A DNA stretch of 64,000 nucleotides from Macrobrachium rosenbergii (taxonomy: Eukaryota; Arthropoda; Malacostraca; Decapoda; Palaemonidae). The notes below the pieces were generated by a model. The model saw nothing but the letters and a program-made list of their open reading frames with translations, searched no databases and was not told the origin of the DNA. The stretch spans positions 88,775,971 through 88,839,970 of the forward strand of contig NC_089743.1 in assembly GCF_040412425.1 (NCBI RefSeq), given 5' to 3'. Numbering within the stretch: position 1 is the first letter of the stretch; each line of letters starts with the position of its first letter. A program made the translations under genes and the position numbers. Below are positions 21,531-37,829 of this stretch, piece by piece.

Positions 21531-21545
21531 ATATATATATAATAT

Positions 21546-21614
<69 letters not shown>
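21448..21614. repeat. (TA)n-rich tract
   Basis: About 165 bp of TA with repeated ATAATA phase breaks. The 94-codon frame on it is not a gene. Confidence 0.95.
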
Positions 21615-21616
<2 letters not shown>

Positions 21617-21832
21617 TCAAATAAGTCATTGTGATATTTCCTCTAACAGAGAGCAAAGACATGGTAAATCTTACTGCCACCTTAATACTTTAACTGCAGA
21701 TGAAATCATAAGAAGGTTAGAGGAGGCGAAACGATTTGATCGGTATTCTGAGATAGGCAGGTCACACGGAATGAATAGAGGAAGATAGGTTGTCTGAAAG
21801 GCCTACATATCGACCTCCGCATCCAAGAAGCG

Positions 21833-21857
21833 AGAGAGAGAGAGAGAGAGAGAGAGA
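21833..21857. repeat. (GA)n microsatellite
   Basis: About 12 GA units. Confidence 0.9.
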
Positions 21858-22334
21858 TAAAAGAATAAGTGAGTTCAGGGGGTTCAACGCACTGCTGATG
21901 AGTCTGCTGTAGGTAGGACACTGTTGCTGTGAGTTTTCGTTAACGGTCCAGCAGTTAAAACATGTACGTGGCCGTATCCTATCGAGGATTTCTCTACACC
22001 CTACCCTTATTAAGGGAAGCAGCTTAATGTTGAAGGAGGCACCAGAATGGTAAAAGCCTTCTCATTTTTTTTTACCAAGCCTTTAGCAGAGAGGATGACA
22101 GCCACACACCATTTCTTGCTGAGCTTGGCAGACTCTGGAGCCAGTTTACAGATCTGGGAACAAATAGGCAGTAGGCCGTGAGCGATCCCATGAATAGCAA
22201 ACGTGGACTAAATGCTGTACCAATTAGCCATGTCACCAACGATGGTTGAATGCTTACTCAAAATGCGGGCTGTGGTTTGTCACACATATAAATTTTAATA
22301 TATATCCCCTATTCATTTAAAAAGTGCGGTCAGG

Positions 22335-22396
22335 TCTGGCGGTGTTTGCACCCGTCTCGCTACAGCAAGAGCCCGTGCCACCACTAGGCAGACCAA
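22335..22396 (-). repeat. tRNA-like segment (possible SINE head)
   Basis: On the minus strand a 62-bp stretch begins GGTCTG and ends CAGACC, allowing a 6-bp terminal stem. It contains an A-box-like TGCCTAGTGGTGGCACGGGC and a B-box-like GGTGCAAACACC. It is shorter than a full tRNA and the T arm departs from consensus, so a tRNA-derived SINE head is more likely than a functional tRNA. Confidence 0.4.
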
Positions 22397-22572
22397 ACCT
22401 GAGACGATGACGAGGACGGGGGAACACTCGAACCCCTTAGGCCAAACTGTACTCAGTTCATCATAACAGTATGAATTTGCGAGTTCAAAAGTCGAGATCA
22501 ACAAACCTATGACCTTCCAAGCTAAATACACCATTCAGGTTACTTTACTGATTTCCCAGTAACTTAACAGAA

Positions 22573-22573
22573 T

Positions 22574-22627
<54 letters not shown>
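22573..22627. repeat. Compound (GT)n(GA)n microsatellite
   Basis: About 13 GT units switching to about 14 GA units. Confidence 0.95.
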
Positions 22628-22630
<3 letters not shown>

Positions 22631-22986
22631 TAACTTCCATGAAGATAACCAAATACAGCGACCCAAAATCTGATATCTCTCTCTCCGAACGGTTTCAGTT
22701 TTTCAACAATGGTGCTAACGAACGTATATGGAAGAAGTCCGCAGAAAAATATCATGAGGCCTGACCTGAAATCAATCCTTTTCAGGCTGCTCCGCTGGAT
22801 CTGAAAAGATGGCACACTGGTATTGGAAAAGGAGGAGAAAAAGACGATGATGATGTTATGGAGGAGGAGGAGTGGGAAGATAAAGCAAGGGTGTAGACGG
22901 AATGAAGTAAAATGGGAAACTTGAGGAAAGGAGAAACATGAAGGGTCATCCTCTCTCTGGTTTGAACCTGTTCCCAACAAGAAAAC

Positions 22987-22988
<2 letters not shown>

Positions 22989-23032
<44 letters not shown>
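22989..23032. repeat. (GA)n microsatellite
   Basis: About 22 GA units. Confidence 0.95.
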
Positions 23033-23034
<2 letters not shown>

Positions 23035-23419
23035 AATTAAGATAAGAACTTCTGGCCAAGGCCTCCCGCGGATGAGACTTCAGTCCCAACTCTTTGTCCC
23101 ATCCAAAACTCTCGGCATCTCGAAAGAATCTCCAGCAGAATTTCCCACATCCTTCAATAAAATCCGATCGAACCGCTGTAAAAAATATGTATTTCTATAA
23201 AGTGTTTCCTCCCAATTCAGAATAAAGTGAGTTAGTCTTATAGCTACTGACCTTGCATCTATAAAGCAAACTTAATAAATGTCATGACATGATATCGATT
23301 ACTGTATTGTGAAAGCAGTGAAGATACTATACATGTGTCATCTGTCATCCTACAAACACAAAAACGAAAAAACACGAAATAATGTCTTTTACATTTTTAG
23401 GAGGAAAGGTAAATGACAA

Positions 23420-23423
<4 letters not shown>

Positions 23424-23452
<29 letters not shown>
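23424..23452. repeat. (CA)n microsatellite
   Basis: About 14 CA units; (TA)n-rich DNA follows at 23570-23726. Confidence 0.9.
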
Positions 23453-23454
<2 letters not shown>

Positions 23455-23569
23455 CGTGCGTGTGTATACATGACATCACATGTGTGAGGGCGCATGCGTG
23501 AATGTTCCTCCTCATAAACCAAGAGAAGTCTGAAAATGTGGTGTTTTATATGTACGTACGTATGTATAT

Positions 23570-23692
23570 GTGTATATATATTATATATATATATAAATAT
23601 ATATATATGTGTATACAATATATAACACTATGTATAATATGTATATACACGTATGTACTATATATACATGTATTTACATATATTGTATATAC

Positions 23693-23726
<34 letters not shown>
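23570..23726. repeat. Interrupted (TA)n/TATG tract
   Basis: AT dinucleotide repeats broken by TATGTATA and ACGTATGT segments. Translations on both strands are Tyr/Ile repeats only. Confidence 0.85.
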
Positions 23727-23727
<1 letters not shown>

Positions 23728-23732
<5 letters not shown>

Positions 23733-24293
23733 AAATAAACACATCCAATCGATAACTAATTTTGTAAACATTATGATGATCAGTTACTTGAAAGCTAAAT
23801 AAACTGCCGCCGTGGACTACTGTCGTGTTATGCGTGCGCTTACGCAAATACACACACACACACACACACAAGAACGTTAAGCACGCCCCACACCCCATAC
23901 TGAAAACAGGATGCCTGTCAAAACAGTGTTTGGACTCCAAAGAAATTGAGAAAAATTGTAACATTTTTCTATAGATAAATCGTACGACGAAGATAGTCGA
24001 GTGCTAACGGTCAGCAAATACTAGGTCGAACAGGTGTAATAGCTCGACCTTTATCTGCAGCATCAGGTCAGACTGCGTACTACACACACACAGCACGTCG
24101 AACGTGATCTCATTCTACACAGAATGACGTCATCTGGTTCGTGGGGTAACCACGAAAACAAAAGGTACTGCCGCTAAACATATGCTGTATATATATTTAT
24201 ATATTTTATGGGTATATACGTGAATCATATGTGAATTATCGTTTTCCAATCATACGCTCCAGCAACTGATCAGGTGGAATTACGACATCGTTA

Positions 24294-24332
<39 letters not shown>

Positions 24333-24800
24333 CGATATATTCTATATATATATATATAATTCGATCATTCTAGCAAGTAAATCAGGCTGTCAACAAATGT
24401 AAAAAAAAAAAAATTAATTTATTCCCAAAATGACGAGCTAACATGAATCATACTGCTTAAGGTTTTTCCTATATTTTCTGTTCTAAGCCAACCTGAAAAA
24501 AAAAAATAAATAAATATTTAAATGAACACCTAACAAGAAAAGGAAGCATTACTTAGGGACAAGTGAAACAGGATTTCATGTAAGAAAGGCGAGTTACTTC
24601 TCATTTCGGGTATTTTGGTGGTATTTGGAATCCAGTTAAAGAAATGGATTATCTCTTCACTGTGTCAGCCTATGTTTATGGCCAAACTCGTCTACACAAA
24701 ATGAATGCGCACAAATATAATCACGCATGCAAGGTTGTTACAAAAGCAAATCTTGACAAACTTTCAAGCTTACACGCGCAATAAAGCTGACATAACATAC
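23728..24800. other. Unrecognised stretch
   Basis: Holds (CA)n at 23850-23870 and (TA)n at 24298-24328. No gene or known repeat seen. Confidence 0.4.
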
Positions 24801-24809
24801 GTAATCAAA

Positions 24810-25075
24810 CATACTATAGTCTAAAAACAAAAGACTATGAGACTAGTGCGTCAAACATACTATAGTCTAAAAACAAAAGACTATGAGACTAGTGCGTCAA
24901 ACATACTATAGTCTAAAAACAAAAGACTATGAGACTAGTGCGTCAAACATACTATAGTCTAAAAACAAAAGACTATGAGACTAGTGCGTCAAACATACTA
25001 TAGTCTAAAAACAAAAGACTATGAGACTAGGCGTCAAACATACTATAGTCTAAAAAACAAAGACTATGAGACTAG
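24810..25075. repeat. 46-bp tandem array with hairpin units
   Basis: Six units start at 24810, 24856, 24902, 24948, 24994 and about 25039. The first four are identical by eye. Each unit contains a perfect 7-bp stem, ATAGTCT and AGACTAT, around an A-rich loop, followed by GAGACTAGTGCGTCAAAC. The last two units carry small deletions. There are no spacers between units, so this is not a CRISPR-like array. Confidence 0.95.
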
Positions 25076-25437
25076 AGTAGAGAATGTCAAAGAAAATAGA
25101 AAAGGAGAGAGAGAATCTTGGGTTATGCTTTAGGGACGTTAGGTAACCACACTCTGCATACTTATATTGTGGGCCCGTGTTGGGGAAACTAGCCGGGGCG
25201 TCCACATTGCAGCAAAACGTCATAAACACACGTCGGCAAACTTATCGCACACACACATCACAAACACGTTCAATACGAGTAACGACTTATGGGTAGTTCT
25301 AGCCAGTGATTCATACGACTATCCATCATTTGCCAAAGATTCGTTCTCTGCTTACGATCGCTGACTTGTTTTCAACTTGTTTGTGATATGTATGAAATAA
25401 GTTGTCGACGAGTGTTGATGACGTTTTACACACCCTA

Positions 25438-25713
25438 AAGTATACCTTAGTTTAACCAGACCACTAAGCTGATTAACAGCTCTCCTAGGGCTGGCCCGAA
25501 GGATTAGACCTATTTTACGTGGCTAAGAACCACCGGTTACCTAACAGCAGGGCCTACAACTTATCAGTGGAATCCGAACCACATTATACCGAGAATGAAT
25601 TTCTATCACCAGAAATAAATTCCTCTAATTCTTCATTGGCCGGCCGGAGACTCGAACTCGGGCCCTGCAGGGTGCTAGCCGTGAACGGTACCGACCACTC
25701 CAACAAAGAATCT
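25438..25713 (-). mobile_element. tRNA-derived SINE, copy 3 (near full length)
   Basis: Minus-strand copy. On the plus strand it runs from AAGTATACCTTAG to the head segment GGTACCGACCACTCCAACAAAG. The B-box complement GAGACTCGAACTC is intact. No convincing target-site duplication was seen. Confidence 0.85.
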
Positions 25714-25719
25714 ACTTAA

Positions 25720-27160
25720 TCATCTAAAGAGACCATAATGTTATAGAACGAAAAGTATGTTATTTAGTTCCAAACTCCCTTAAAATTAACTTACGAGGCA
25801 CAATAGCCTAATCCATCAAAGAAGAGAGAGAGAGAGAGAGAAACGTACCCAGGCAAGACTTTCCCCTCTAATTCACCTGCCGATTAAACAGAGGTCATGG
25901 GGAGCTAATCGCCCTACGCCATGGCCACATGGCGCGCGCCCCATTATTACCTCTTAAGCTGAAGGAATCAAAATCTCTGGTCTCTGTCACTGTCCAAGGA
26001 ACGCGGAACAGGAAGCGATGTGATCAGTCTGTCGCTCCCGTGACGTCGCTCTCTTGCAGTTCTTCATAAATCTTCGAGGGATAAAAGGGACTACAAAGGT
26101 GCTTTATTAAAGTCGAATCTATATTTCTTCCACTTTACCGATGCTTAACTTTCGTTATCTTTACCTTTATTTCTTAAAATTCTCATCAGCATTGTAATTC
26201 TTTCCAATAATCTCTGGAAAATTATTTAAGAGTAGCCCTTGTGTCTCTCACTGCTCTTGTTTGTTATTACACTTTATTTCTTTCATGTCCACATCTAAGT
26301 TACAATTAACAATTATTTCCAAAGCCATGAGTTACGAGATGTACATTAATGTTTTACTTATGACTTCCTTTCTGCCTGCGAGTATACTCTTGCAATGCTT
26401 ACATTAGACCTCATTTCAGTCACATCTTTTTATTTATTGGGTATAAAGTATCCTTCCAACTTGATAACAAATCCTCAGTATTCATTTCGTAATATTCAAC
26501 AGGCGTGTTAAACACAAACCGTCCCATTTAATAAACATAAACCGTCCCATTTAAGGAAGATATATTATACAAATAACTTTGTGAAAACAAGTCATACTTG
26601 AGATGCATAAGCCATTCCTCTCACCACGACGCTTCATTCAATAAGTTAACAAGAATTACCTTAAAACTTTTAGGTAGCCTAAATGATATTTTCTTGCAGC
26701 TTCCAATATTCTTGGCTTTATGCAAGCCAGGACATACTCACTAGGGAGCGGCAGTAACCTAGTTCATTTTTCTCATATCCAAACAATTCACTAAACAGCA
26801 AAAAACAGACTTCATGAAATATAAAGTCTTTCGTTGGGTTCATCTCAGACCTAACTCACGCTACCTGATATCTGAAAACAGTTCCTGTTAGTAAATATAA
26901 TATCTCTTGCTTCTGCCTACACATCTTTACCTATTCAATGCCGCAGATCATTCCAGTGATAAAAAAAGCAATTTAAAACTTGCTTAAATCTGTTGCTGAT
27001 TGTCTATACAAAAAGATCATTTTACTCGCTCTTACAAGACGCTTTTGTATAAAAACTTTTTGTATAAAAACCTTTTTCATTTTCTCTCCATGTCCTCTAA
27101 GGTAATTCTGGTGCATTTTGTTTCAATATACAAGGATCTATTACAGATACGTTGTGATGA
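25720..27160. other. Unrecognised AT-rich stretch without a gene
   Basis: Contains a short (GA)n (25825-25841) and a CCATTTAA-ended direct repeat around AACCGTCCC (26517-26556). No domain-bearing frame. Confidence 0.4.
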
Positions 27161-27161
27161 C

Positions 27162-27164
<3 letters not shown>

Positions 27165-27225
<61 letters not shown>
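27165..27225. repeat. (TC)n microsatellite
   Basis: About 30 TC units. Confidence 0.95.
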
Positions 27226-27226
<1 letters not shown>

Positions 27227-27393
27227 ACTGGAGCGGCCAATATATTACTTACACTTTTGTAATTCAAATATCTTACAAGATAACAGCTCATGCATAAAAA
27301 CTATTATGGAAAAATTTCTTAACACCTTTCATCCACGATTTTCAAACTTTGTGTATATGCAAGCATGTGTATGTATGTCTATGTAAATATATA

Positions 27394-27397
<4 letters not shown>

Positions 27398-27457
<60 letters not shown>
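27398..27457. repeat. (TA)n microsatellite
   Basis: About 29 TA units. More imperfect TA continues to about 27560. Confidence 0.95.
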
Positions 27458-27460
<3 letters not shown>

Positions 27461-27768
27461 TATATAAATATATATATATATATTACATATAATGTATAAA
27501 CATACACACTTTACACACACAATGTATATATATATATATGTATATATGTATATACAATATATATATATACACACACATTACTACCCTAACACAATTCTCC
27601 CTGTATTATAATAAATTTACTTACATTTTTATCTATTTATTATTTTGTTAATTTATTTCTTCTATTTAAATAGATGAACTCTCCTTTCCGAATTTCCCGT
27701 TGCCGTATGTGACTTTACTTCTAATGAACACCAAATTCTTTATAAGCTTGAATTTCAAGTCAGTGGCC

Positions 27769-27772
<4 letters not shown>

Positions 27773-27814
<42 letters not shown>
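27773..27814. repeat. (TG)n microsatellite
   Basis: About 20 TG units. Confidence 0.95.
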
Positions 27815-27815
<1 letters not shown>

Positions 27816-28011
27816 CGACGCTAAACTTCAGGAACGAAAACTTCAATGCAACAAACATTAAGAAGGTCACCGATCGAATTTCACTAAATAACGATAATTA
27901 CACCACCGCGCCCTAGTTAGCACAACTAAAGCAAATTAACCAAAAAGCGAAGTTCACGTTATTGCTTCGCCGATTCTGAGACCTACATTAATCCATAATC
28001 AAGCACTTCCA

Positions 28012-28070
<59 letters not shown>
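28012..28070. repeat. (TC)n microsatellite
   Basis: About 28 TC units with one phase break near 28020. Confidence 0.95.
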
Positions 28071-28073
<3 letters not shown>

Positions 28074-29136
28074 AACAATATCAAACACTCGCCGTGGTAT
28101 AATCAATACTCTAGTCATCACCACAGCCGTCCCCCCCCCTCCCTACCCTACCCACTCACTCCCCTCCCCTGCCCTCCCTCTCTTTACATCTTTGTCATCC
28201 ATTATTTGTACCAATGCCGATATATCAAACATTTCATAACACTAATGTTACGCAGCATTCAGTTAAATCAACAGAAATCCTGAGGAATATCCGATATTAG
28301 TTTGTTTTGGGTAGGCTGAAGAAAACAGTCCGGTAGACGTGGCCGAGATTATGGAAGAGTACGGCGAGATTCGAATGTATTTGGGAAAGTGTAAATAAAA
28401 GTTTTCACGCGTGACTTCTGAAAATCGTCTGGTTCCGTAAAGGACGCGAAACACGTTTTACTAAAATAATTACACGCCGAGTAATGAAAGGCGCCGGTTG
28501 CGAAGTATAAACATCTTAAAAGTAATTCGCAAGAAAGTGTCCTGACGTGAAGTCTAAATAAATACCTCACCTTTAAAAGTTGAAGGTCGCAAAATAAATA
28601 ATATTCGTCGCTTAAAAAAAAAAAAAGAGACTTCGTGTAAATACGCTTTCAAGCAACACAGTGAGCCCGCTCAGAACAATTCGACGATGAAGCCGAGAAG
28701 AAACGAAAATAACAAGTGGTCGCCACTGGACGAAAAAGTAAAAAGTAGGTCAGAGAAAGGTGTGAACGCCTGTGAGAGAGACCTATAAGGCGACCAATAT
28801 TTTCAGGATTTAAGATCCTTTTCAAGGTTCAACGAGTTAATTTCTTTCCAAGCACTTGTGCTACGAAGGTTAACTGATGACTGCGTGAGAGCATTTAATG
28901 GGGACGCCCTGTCAGTCCACAAACCTTGATGCGCGTGAGTGAATGTGTGAAATTTGGGCCGCATGACTCGGCGTTTAGGCCTCGGAGGCCTTAATTTGGT
29001 CCAGGCAATATTTAAGTGATGTCCTCATTTGCGAGGATGGTACTGGATACGTTTTAAGTAATTTAAATTTTGTGCTACTTAGCTATCCAACTTCTTTAAC
29101 GTTTCTTCTTCCAAGCAAAACCTACGATAATATAAA
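28071..29136. other. Unrecognised stretch
   Basis: Starts with a C-rich pyrimidine block (28130-28190). The 73-codon minus frame at 28349-28570 has no motif. A region around 28950-29010 is moderately GC-rich (TTTAGGCCTCGGAGGCC) but carries no gene signal I can support. Confidence 0.4.
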
Positions 29137-29137
29137 G

Positions 29138-29265
29138 TTAAGTATACCTTAGTTTAACCAGACCACTGAGCTGATTAACAGCTCTCCTAGGGCCAGCGAA
29201 GGATCGATTTTATTTTACGTGGCTAAGAACCAATTGGTTACCTAGCAACGGGACCTACAGCTTAA
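29138..29265 (-). mobile_element. tRNA-derived SINE, copy 4 (5'-truncated)
   Basis: Only the 3' half is present, from GTTAAGTATACC to CGGGACCTACAGCTTAA. The tRNA-like head and middle are missing, the expected result of incomplete reverse transcription. A small internal deletion removes part of the GGGCTGGCCCGAAGGAT block. Confidence 0.85.
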
Positions 29266-29739
29266 GAAATCTGGATCCTTGGTCCCGTTGAAGCACCTCA
29301 TAATCATGATTATGATTTCTGGCATATTAATGCTTGCAAAATTGTGCAAAATATGAAAAGCAATACGGTTCTTTATTAAAGAACGACGTACAACGCCGAG
29401 ACGTATCTTTGCTAATTTATCAACGTGAAAATCTAATCTTGAACATTATATTCCTTTCTATAAGAAAAGGACCTAGAAGAGAATTAACGCATTGCCTAAT
29501 ACTCCAATCTTCTGTACTGACCAATATACCATACCTAACATACAGAGCAGTTTTTAATGAATCGGGAATTTAACAATAAAACTGCTATAGCTGCTAAAAT
29601 TCTTATGCTCAATAAGTCTTATGGGATGAACGTCGCCCCCGGGTTACAACCCACTACAGCCCACTAACTCCTATATACCTATTTCACTAATGTTCTCATT
29701 GACATTTGAAAACTTTTCAGCAAACTGGCCTAAGTCATT

Positions 29740-29789
29740 GCTCCGCCGGGATCGATTACGAGAGGATGGTAACCACTTGACTACGGAGC
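29740..29789 (-). repeat. Internally deleted tRNA-like sequence
   Basis: On the minus strand a 50-bp segment starts GCTCCG and ends CGGAGC, a perfect 6-bp acceptor-like stem. It keeps a good A-box-like TAGTCAAGTGGTTACC and a T-loop-like AATCGATCCCGG. About 22 bases that should form the anticodon arm region are missing, so it is not a functional tRNA. It is best read as a tRNA-derived SINE head or a tRNA pseudogene. Confidence 0.55.
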
Positions 29790-29799
29790 GTGAATGCGT

Positions 29800-31305
29800 C
29801 GTGTGCCACCTCATATTTCTACGAATCGGAGGGCAAACTATAATAATAAGAAAATAGACGACTTTTCCTACGTCCTACCAACCAATTAGTGCGACGTAAA
29901 AAATCCCCGATTGTTTTACAAACACTTCAAAGGACTCCATTCGTCATTACACATCTGCACAAAATTTATATTTGGCAACGAAACAGGAAAAAAACATTTG
30001 GGAGACAGAAAAAATACGCAAATTTCTCAGAATATCGAGAACCAACTAATTAAAGTAATTACTGGAAGAAAAATATTTAGTTGTTTGCTTTGTAGCTGCT
30101 TGGAAAAATGCCGTCAGTAATTACAACGCATAGATTAAAAACGCGCGTAATTCTTTGCGATATGCGAGCAATTACAATTGCGTTGATACTTTTGTCCTTT
30201 ATTGGAATCTTTCTAAAAAACGTGAGTGTATATTTTATGTATGTATATTCTATGTATGCTTTCACCCACTAACTTTAAGGATTGTTATTAACACGTTCTT
30301 CCGAATCACGTACTTTTAACAGGAAAGCTTTCAAACGAAAGTTAGGTACCATTATGTTCGCTTTGGGGGAAAATATCGATATATATGGAGAGTGATAAAG
30401 GCCTTTGTTGTTGGTAAAGCGACGTGGAGGAGGAATGTCAACAGGTGTAACGTGTTAGATGGCATAACTTGAGCGCACCATGAGTCGTAACAGTAATGGA
30501 ACCATAATATTAGTATTATCCATTTCAAGACTTTACTTACGTTTGTATAAAGTAAATATTTATTGAGGCGCAAACATGTACTCAGGTAATTATAAAATAC
30601 AAAATACGCGTTTGTGATTTTAATAATAAACAACCGAATACAAAGTTATTATTAAAAGTATATATACATATATATATATATATAATAATATAATAAAATG
30701 AGATCCACATACACTAGAGAAATTTACATATTAAAGCAGATTTACGCACGACTTCAGAATCACGCATAACAAACAGTCTCAACAAACCCCGCTAATAAAA
30801 CATTAAACCTAAAATTCAAGCATAGAACCTCTGCAACAATGACCTGCAAGCACGCGTTGCCACATAAGAACTGAACGCGGAACGAAGCTGAAAAACCAGG
30901 ATGCTTCCTCCCTAATTATTTCATGTTTTGAAAACCCAAAATGAGGTGACATAAGAATCATTACAACTGCCCGACCCTTAAGATATAATGAATGTTTTGG
31001 CTGTTGAGGAAAGAGATAGGAAACTTGAAAATAAACTCTTCATTTGAGCACGGTTTTATATGCCACGACTTTGTGAGTCACGCAAACAGAAAATTAAAAT
31101 ATCAATAGATATACTCTATCAATAAATATGACTTATTCGGGTATAACCTTGAAATCTAGCTTTTACAAAATCACCCAAGATACGTTTCTCCTTTCGACAG
31201 ATCTTGAAGACTTGAATTCTATAAATCTACAGAAATTGATGGACTGTTTCTACTGAAAGCCGTGACAAATTCTGGAAGTCTACGTGAAGGCAATTCCATC
31301 CGACC
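29800..31305. other. Unrecognised AT-rich stretch
   Basis: No gene or repeat recognised. A short TA tract lies at about 30668-30683. Confidence 0.4.
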
Positions 31306-31307
31306 TG

Positions 31308-31712
31308 TTATACAAATTCCAAGCCCAAGGAAGACGATACAATGTTAAACCCCAGATTCTGACATATTCTAAGTCTAAGGAATACGATACAATAAAGCCC
31401 TAGCGAAATATGTGACATATTCTAAGTCTAAGGAATACGATACAATAAGGCTAGCATATTCTAAGTCTAAGAATACGATGACCCTAGCGAAATATCTAAG
31501 TCTAAGGAATACGATAAATAAAGCCCTAGAAATATAATATTCTAACTAAGGAATACGATACAATGACAAAGCCCTGGCAAAATATATTCTAAGTCTAATG
31601 AATACGATACAATGAGGCCCCAGCGAACTATAACATTCTAAGTCTAATTGAGACGATACAATGAGGCCTTCAGCGAACATGTGACATATTCTAAGTCTGA
31701 GGAAGAAGATGA
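31308..31712. repeat. Degenerate 53-bp minisatellite
   Basis: About eight units of a pattern running ATTCTAAGTCTAAGGAATAC, then GATACAATAAAGCCCTAGCG, then AAATATGTGAC. Several units are shortened to 40-45 bp by internal deletions, and outer units diverge most. Confidence 0.9.
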
Positions 31713-32657
<945 letters not shown>

Positions 32658-32984
32658 CATATATATACATAAATATATATACATATATATATTATATGTA
32701 CATATAAATATATATAAAGTAGTATATATATCTATATATACAGTAAATGAATAAGTTAGTATGATAATGCGTGCAGAAAGATTAATCATTTGTCTTGAAA
32801 AAAAGTCAAGACCGAGCAACTGAGAGAGAGTGAGAGAACAAGTTAAAAAGATTTCTTTAATATAGTAAATTTTCCTGTTATGCTATCAGAAAAACCGAGA
32901 AAATACTCTTCTCTAAGAGTAACAATTATATCGACATCAATCATGGTATGACAATGCAATTTTATCTGAAAGATGCTACCGATC

Positions 32985-33205
32985 CGTGAATAAAGCTTTA
33001 AGAAAAATATCAGTAGTCAGATGGCAAGATAGGAATTAGAAATGGTACCATCAAGGAAATCACAGAAGTTCCGTATGTAGATGAAAGAATGATGAAAGGG
33101 AAATAAAGATTGCTAAGACGTGTACATTGCACCACCTCGAGAGAATAGTACTCACTAGTGTCAGCTGAATTCCTCTGGATACAGAAAAGTTTAGAGACTG
33201 GTGAT
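32985..33205 (+). pseudogene. LINE remnant, copy B
   Basis: Plus-strand frames with one change read LRKISVVRWQDR, then NGTIKEITEVPYVDERMMKG. These match the RRILGVKW...TIKEIMEVPYIDE region of copy A at 14.4 kb. Only the post-palm region is present. SINE copy 5 lies 25 bp downstream. Confidence 0.65.
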
Positions 33206-33229
33206 GAATGCAGAATTGTGGAAACGAAA

Positions 33230-33512
33230 AAGTTAAGTATACCTTCGTTTAACCAGGCCACTGAGCTGATTAACAGCTCTCCTAGGGCTGGCCCGAAGGA
33301 TTAGATTTATTTTACGCGGCTAAGAACCAATTGGTTACCTAGCAACGGGGACCTACAGCTTATTGTGGAATCCGAACCACATTATAGCGAGAAATGGATT
33401 TCTATCACCAGAAATAAATTCCTCTAATTCTTCACTGGCCAGTCGGAGAATCGAACGCGGGGCCAGCAGAGTGCTAGCTGAGAACGGTACCCACACCTCC
33501 CTTGAGGATCTA
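33230..33512 (-). mobile_element. tRNA-derived SINE, copy 5 (full length, exact TSD)
   Basis: Minus-strand copy flanked by an exact 13-bp direct repeat TGTGGAAACGAAA at 33217-33229 and 33513-33525. This fixes the ends of the element and shows target-primed insertion. The B-box complement is slightly changed (GAATCGAACGC). One of the clearest insertion records in the window. Confidence 0.92.
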
Positions 33513-33529
33513 TGTGGAAACGAAAGAAC

Positions 33530-36340
<2,811 letters not shown>

Positions 36341-36350
36341 AAACTGAATG

Positions 36351-36628
36351 AGTTCTTCGTTGGGCATGTGGGGTTCCGTTCTCAGCTAGCACTCTGCTGG
36401 CCGCGAGTTCGAATCTCCGACCGGCCAATGAAGATAAGAGGAACTTATTTCTGGTGATAGAAATTCATTTCTCGCTATAATGTGGTTCGGATTCCACACA
36501 ATAAGCTGTAGGTCCCGTTGCTAGGTGACCAATTGGTTTCTTAACCGTGGAAATACATCTAATCTTCAGGTCAGCCCTAGGAGAGCCGTTAATGAGCTCA
36601 GTGGTCTGGTTAAACTAAGGTATACTTA
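36351..36628 (+). mobile_element. tRNA-derived SINE, copy 6 (full length)
   Basis: Begins GTTCTTCGTTGGGCATGTGG, has the intact B-box-like GAGTTCGAATCTC, and ends GGTATACTTA. The flanks AAACTGAATG (36341-36350) and GAAATGAATG (36630-36639) are a likely degraded target-site duplication. Confidence 0.88.
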
Positions 36629-36726
36629 TGAAATGAATGGTGCTTTTATTTTCTTCAAACTGGATCTATTTGAATCTTGGGCCATTTAAGTGGAGTTGAT
36701 TAAAACTTAATATCACAAAGATTCAT

Positions 36727-36800
36727 AGCATGATGGGTTAATAGTATAATGACTTTTAACTCAAGTGCGTTGGTTCGAATCTTACCAGAGAAGAAAAAAC
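36727..36800 (+). repeat. Weak tRNA-like segment
   Basis: TGGGTTAATAGTATAATGA resembles a D arm, and GTTGGTTCGAATCTTACC resembles a T arm about 35 bp later. Stem pairing is poor. Possible remnant of another tRNA-derived SINE. Confidence 0.3.
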
Positions 36801-37718
<918 letters not shown>

Positions 37719-37829
37719 TTAAATATATATATATTATATATTATAAATTTATATATATATGTGTGTATATTTATATATAATATTGTATATATGTATATAT
37801 ATATATACTCATCCATACACACACTCACA

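Noticed and set aside
24810..25075. CRISPR-like array
   Set aside because: Units are directly adjacent with no unique spacers, and the genome is clearly eukaryotic.
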